Origin: an uncultured Chlamydiae bacterium
GTDB taxonomy: Bacteria > Chlamydiota > Chlamydiia > Chlamydiales > SM23-39
Direction: 5' to 3'
Assembly (NCBI GenBank): GCA_903909295.1
Contig: CAIVVG010000020.1
Location: 1 to 8,910, forward strand
DNA: 8,910 nucleotides
Part shown: one piece after another, positions 6,669 to 8,910 of the stretch
How the letters are laid out: each line of letters opens with the position of its first letter
Numbering within the stretch: position 1 is the first letter of the stretch
Program-made: the position numbers and the translations under genes
The notes under the pieces: model-generated
Told to the model about the DNA's origin: nothing
The model's database searches: none
Seen by the model: the letters and a program-made list of their open reading frames with translations, nothing else

Positions 6669-6726
6669 TTTTTTCCTTTCCCACTAAATAGAGGAAGTTT
6701 ATCCTCCAGTTGTATTTGAAGGCAAC
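6669..6726. promoter_or_regulatory. Divergent intergenic region between the MYG1-family and LOG-like genes
   Basis: These 58 bases must hold the start signals of both transcripts unless the promoters lie inside the coding regions. Ribosome binding sites are visible: AAGGA before the minus-strand MYG1-family gene, and GAAGG four bases before the plus-strand ATG. I could not pick a confident -35/-10 pair on either strand. Confidence 0.5.
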
Positions 6727-8841
6727 ATGATTGATCTGACGTCCCAATGCTACGACCTCGTAACGCCCGATGGGGTTATTACCAATCTCAAATCGCTTTC
6801 CAACACGAGGAAGTTAGCGACTGTCCGCATAGACGCCATCTCTGCTGCTTTCGTCGGTTTTCAAATCGACCCCGCCTACGTCCAATTCAACCTCAAGAGT
6901 ACCCTTGCACAGCTCGGTATCAATGCCATTGGACAAGAATATTCGCTCGATGCAAAAAATAAAATCGCCGAAGTCCAAGTAGAGCTGATCGCAATTGGCC
7001 CTGTAGCTGTTGTGATGCTCGAGCTTTTGGAAGCCGGAGCCTACATCGGCAAACTCTTTGCCGCCGACGACCGAAGACGGGTTCGCGATCCCGATTATCT
7101 GATGCGCATGTTCGGAAGGTCGGACCGAAAAGGGCGCCCCCTCCTCTCTTTGGGAGGACTCGAAGGGAGCGGAGATCTCGTTTTGGAGCGCGTTGAAGGA
7201 CACACGGTCGCATTCCTTGCGCTGCGCGAAGGAGCCACTACCTACGACACCGCCATCTATGGCCTCCTTCCCACATTGGCCAAAGCGCTTTGCAAAAACA
7301 TCTCCAACACACGGGGGCTCCTCCACCTCCATCACCAGTGGCAAAAAGATCTCCCCCGATTGGTTAAAAAAGATAATATTCTCCTCGTCCGAACCGCCCC
7401 CCTCCATATCCGAACCGTCTATGCCCGCGTAGTGGAAGAACTCCTCCCCTCCGGATTTCACCACACAACCGCGAATGTGCTAGAACCGACAACCGCCGCC
7501 TCCGGAGACATTTATGAACTCTATGGAACGAGCCACCAGATCCTCGACGACATCCCCCTTGAGTTTTATACGTTAGAGCCGTTCCGCGAACACGTTTTTT
7601 TCTCCGACCGAGACCAGCTCGTCTCCTCTTTAGAAGATAGTAAGACGCTCTTCGACGCCTTTTCTACCGCGCCCGAACCGACCAAACATCTCGCCGCCAC
7701 GTTTGTCGTCAAAGGGACCCAACTCAAAAGCTTGCAGCTCAGCGATTGGATTATAGCAGATCCCCTGAAACACGAATTCCCCGGCCTCACCCACCCATCG
7801 CGCCAAGCCCTCGTCGTTGAAAAATACATCGAGACACAGCCCGCCTACCCCTTCCTTAAAGCGATTGAAAACGGCATGATCCCCTCCCAAGGAGTTCTCC
7901 TCTGCCGCCACTTCCCCACACCGCTCCTCAAACGGATGCTCCTCAACGACCTCGTGCAACTCAGCCTCAAACGGATCTATTTCCAATATCCATCCGCATC
8001 CCACGGCGACTTTTTTTCCCACGAAGATAGGGCTATGCTTCTCGACTTGGCCAAGTTTGGCATTCCCACCTTTTGGGTCGATAAAATCTCGGGAAAAATC
8101 CTCCAGTACACCCTCAAACCCGATAAGGAATCAGGCCTCTTTGTCCCCCTTGACCTCGTCGAACCCTTCCGCAAATCGACCGTCTTTGGCGTTTACGGAT
8201 CCAACCTCCAAGAAGGGAATTTTGAACACGAACTCCGAGGACTTTTGGAAGGACTTCTCAAACTCCGAGAAGAAGTAAACCACCCCCTCCTCTCCGTAGG
8301 CACCCCCCTCGCCCTCCTCACAGGCGGAGGCCCCGGCGCGATGGAAGTCGGCAACCGCGTCGCCAAAGCCGTCGGCATCCTCTCCTGCGCCAACATCGTC
8401 GACTTCCGCCCCAAAGACAACTCCGTCGTCAACGAGCAAAGACAAAACCCCCACATCGACGCCAAGATGACCTACCGCCTCGACCGCCTCGTCGAAAGAC
8501 AAGCCGAGTTCTACCTCGACTTCCCCCTCTTCTTACCCGGCGGCATCGGCATGGACTTTGAATACACCCTCGAAGAAGTGCGCCGCAAGACAGGCGGCTC
8601 TCCCCCCAACCCCATCCTCCTCTTTGGAGACGTTGAGTACTGGAGACGGAAAGTCACCTCCCGCTTTCAGCTCAATAGAGAAACCGGGACCATCAAAGGA
8701 TCTGAGTGGGTCAGCAACTGTTTTTACTGCGTGCAAACAGCTGAGCAAGGACTCTCTGTGTACAGCCGCTTTTTCCGCGACCAGCTCCCCATTGGAAAAG
8801 GGGGCCCCATCTACGACGACGGCTTTTGCGCTGTGCCCTAG
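6727..8841 (+). CDS. Large LOG/lysine-decarboxylase-like protein with long unrecognised N-terminal region
   Basis: The 704-residue product has a C-terminal Rossmann-type domain (about 485-660) resembling the LOG/TIGR00730 family, whose members cleave nucleoside 5'-monophosphates to a base and ribose 5-phosphate. The first signature is GGGPGAMEVGNRVA (533-546) and the second is PGGIGMDFE (604-612). The family form is PGGxGTxxE, so the usual Thr is Met609 while the catalytic Glu612 is kept. Arg591, in VERQ, may stand in for the MxxRK arginine, two residues closer to the second motif than usual. Residues 1-480 match nothing I recognise; they show no signal peptide or clear membrane segment. E. 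coli PpnN also couples a LOG core to extra domains but is shorter (about 454 residues). It probably corresponds to chlamydial CT387 (from memory). The ATG at 6727 has GAAGG upstream. The 3' half is very C-rich on the coding strand. Confidence 0.85.
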   Translation: MIDLTSQCYDLVTPDGVITNLKSLSNTRKLATVRIDAISAAFVGFQIDPAYVQFNLKSTLAQLGINAIGQEYSLDAKNKIAEVQVELIAIGPVAVVMLELLEAGAYIGKLFAADDRRRVRDPDYLMRMFGRSDRKGRPLLSLGGLEGSGDLVLERVEGHTVAFLALREGATTYDTAIYGLLPTLAKALCKNISNTRGLLHLHHQWQKDLPRLVKKDNILLVRTAPLHIRTVYARVVEELLPSGFHHTTANVLEPTTAASGDIYELYGTSHQILDDIPLEFYTLEPFREHVFFSDRDQLVSSLEDSKTLFDAFSTAPEPTKHLAATFVVKGTQLKSLQLSDWIIADPLKHEFPGLTHPSRQALVVEKYIETQPAYPFLKAIENGMIPSQGVLLCRHFPTPLLKRMLLNDLVQLSLKRIYFQYPSASHGDFFSHEDRAMLLDLAKFGIPTFWVDKISGKILQYTLKPDKESGLFVPLDLVEPFRKSTVFGVYGSNLQEGNFEHELRGLLEGLLKLREEVNHPLLSVGTPLALLTGGGPGAMEVGNRVAKAVGILSCANIVDFRPKDNSVVNEQRQNPHIDAKMTYRLDRLVERQAEFYLDFPLFLPGGIGMDFEYTLEEVRRKTGGSPPNPILLFGDVEYWRRKVTSRFQLNRETGTIKGSEWVSNCFYCVQTAEQGLSVYSRFFRDQLPIGKGGPIYDDGFCAVP

Positions 8842-8910
8842 AGAGGCGAGGGAAGCCCCCGCGCTCCCCAAAGTAAGAAAAATGGAACAGAGATCGGCCG
8901 TCCCCGAAGC
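8842..8910. other. Downstream edge, no gene identified
   Basis: These 69 bases after the LOG-like stop hold no open frame I can support. A small hairpin, GCGAGGG/CCCCCGC with a 3-base loop and one mismatch (8846-8862), follows the stop, but no T-run comes after it, so it is a poor match to an intrinsic terminator. Confidence 0.4.

Noticed and set aside
6814..7464. A 216-codon open frame on the minus strand
   Set aside because: It is antisense to the LOG-like gene and arises from its codon bias; low-complexity composition and no motif.
8846..8862. Intrinsic terminator after the LOG-like gene
   Set aside because: The hairpin is short, contains a mismatch and has no following T-run.
1..8910. 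CRISPR array, insertion sequence, prophage or defence island
   Set aside because: No regularly spaced repeats, transposase, integrase, phage or defence-type genes are present; nearly all of the window is housekeeping or conserved coding sequence.

Overview
The window looks like chromosomal DNA from a member of the Chlamydiota, probably an environmental (non-Chlamydiaceae) lineage. On the minus strand it has infA, tRNA-Thr(GGU) and tuf in that order, an arrangement I recall from Chlamydia trachomatis (CT323, tRNA-Thr, CT322). A MYG1-family gene, a HIT gene and a large LOG-like gene lie together, as I recall for CT385-CT387. A small protein with a hydrophobic hairpin and a helical tail resembles chlamydial Inc proteins. 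The DNA looks richer in G+C than most cultured chlamydiae. I cannot name a genus, and the assignment rests on gene content and remembered synteny, not on a search.

Layout. Positions 1-1464 (minus strand) hold the translation block: infA, tRNA-Thr and the first 357 codons of tuf, which runs off the left edge. A short divergent promoter region (about 1465-1578) separates it from a plus-strand pair: sufE (iron-sulfur cluster assembly) and a 179-residue predicted membrane protein, joined by an ATGA stop/start overlap. This pair meets head-on, with a 17-base overlap, a minus-strand run of four tightly packed genes (6668 down to 2527): a MYG1-family DHH-type phosphoesterase, a HIT-family nucleotide hydrolase, a HEAT-repeat protein with a hydrophobic N-terminus, and an M24B (aminopeptidase P-like) metallopeptidase. 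Their spacing (2 bases, 34 bases, then a 4-base overlap) points to one operon. Divergent from it, 6727-8841 (plus strand) encodes a 704-residue protein with a LOG/lysine-decarboxylase-like nucleotide-binding C-terminus and a long N-terminal part I do not recognise. The last 69 bases hold no gene I can support.

How the genes fit together. IF-1, tRNA-Thr and EF-Tu all serve translation and are probably co-transcribed. SufE feeds sulfur to Fe-S assembly; its coupling to a candidate membrane or inclusion protein has no obvious metabolic logic. MYG1, HIT and LOG-like proteins all act on nucleotides or nucleotide-containing substrates in known families, so the divergent MYG1-HIT / LOG-like cluster may be a nucleotide salvage or clean-up module; this is inference. 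I see no mobile element, CRISPR array, prophage or defence system. The least understood items are the Inc-like protein, the long N-terminal part of the LOG-like protein, and the HEAT-repeat protein.
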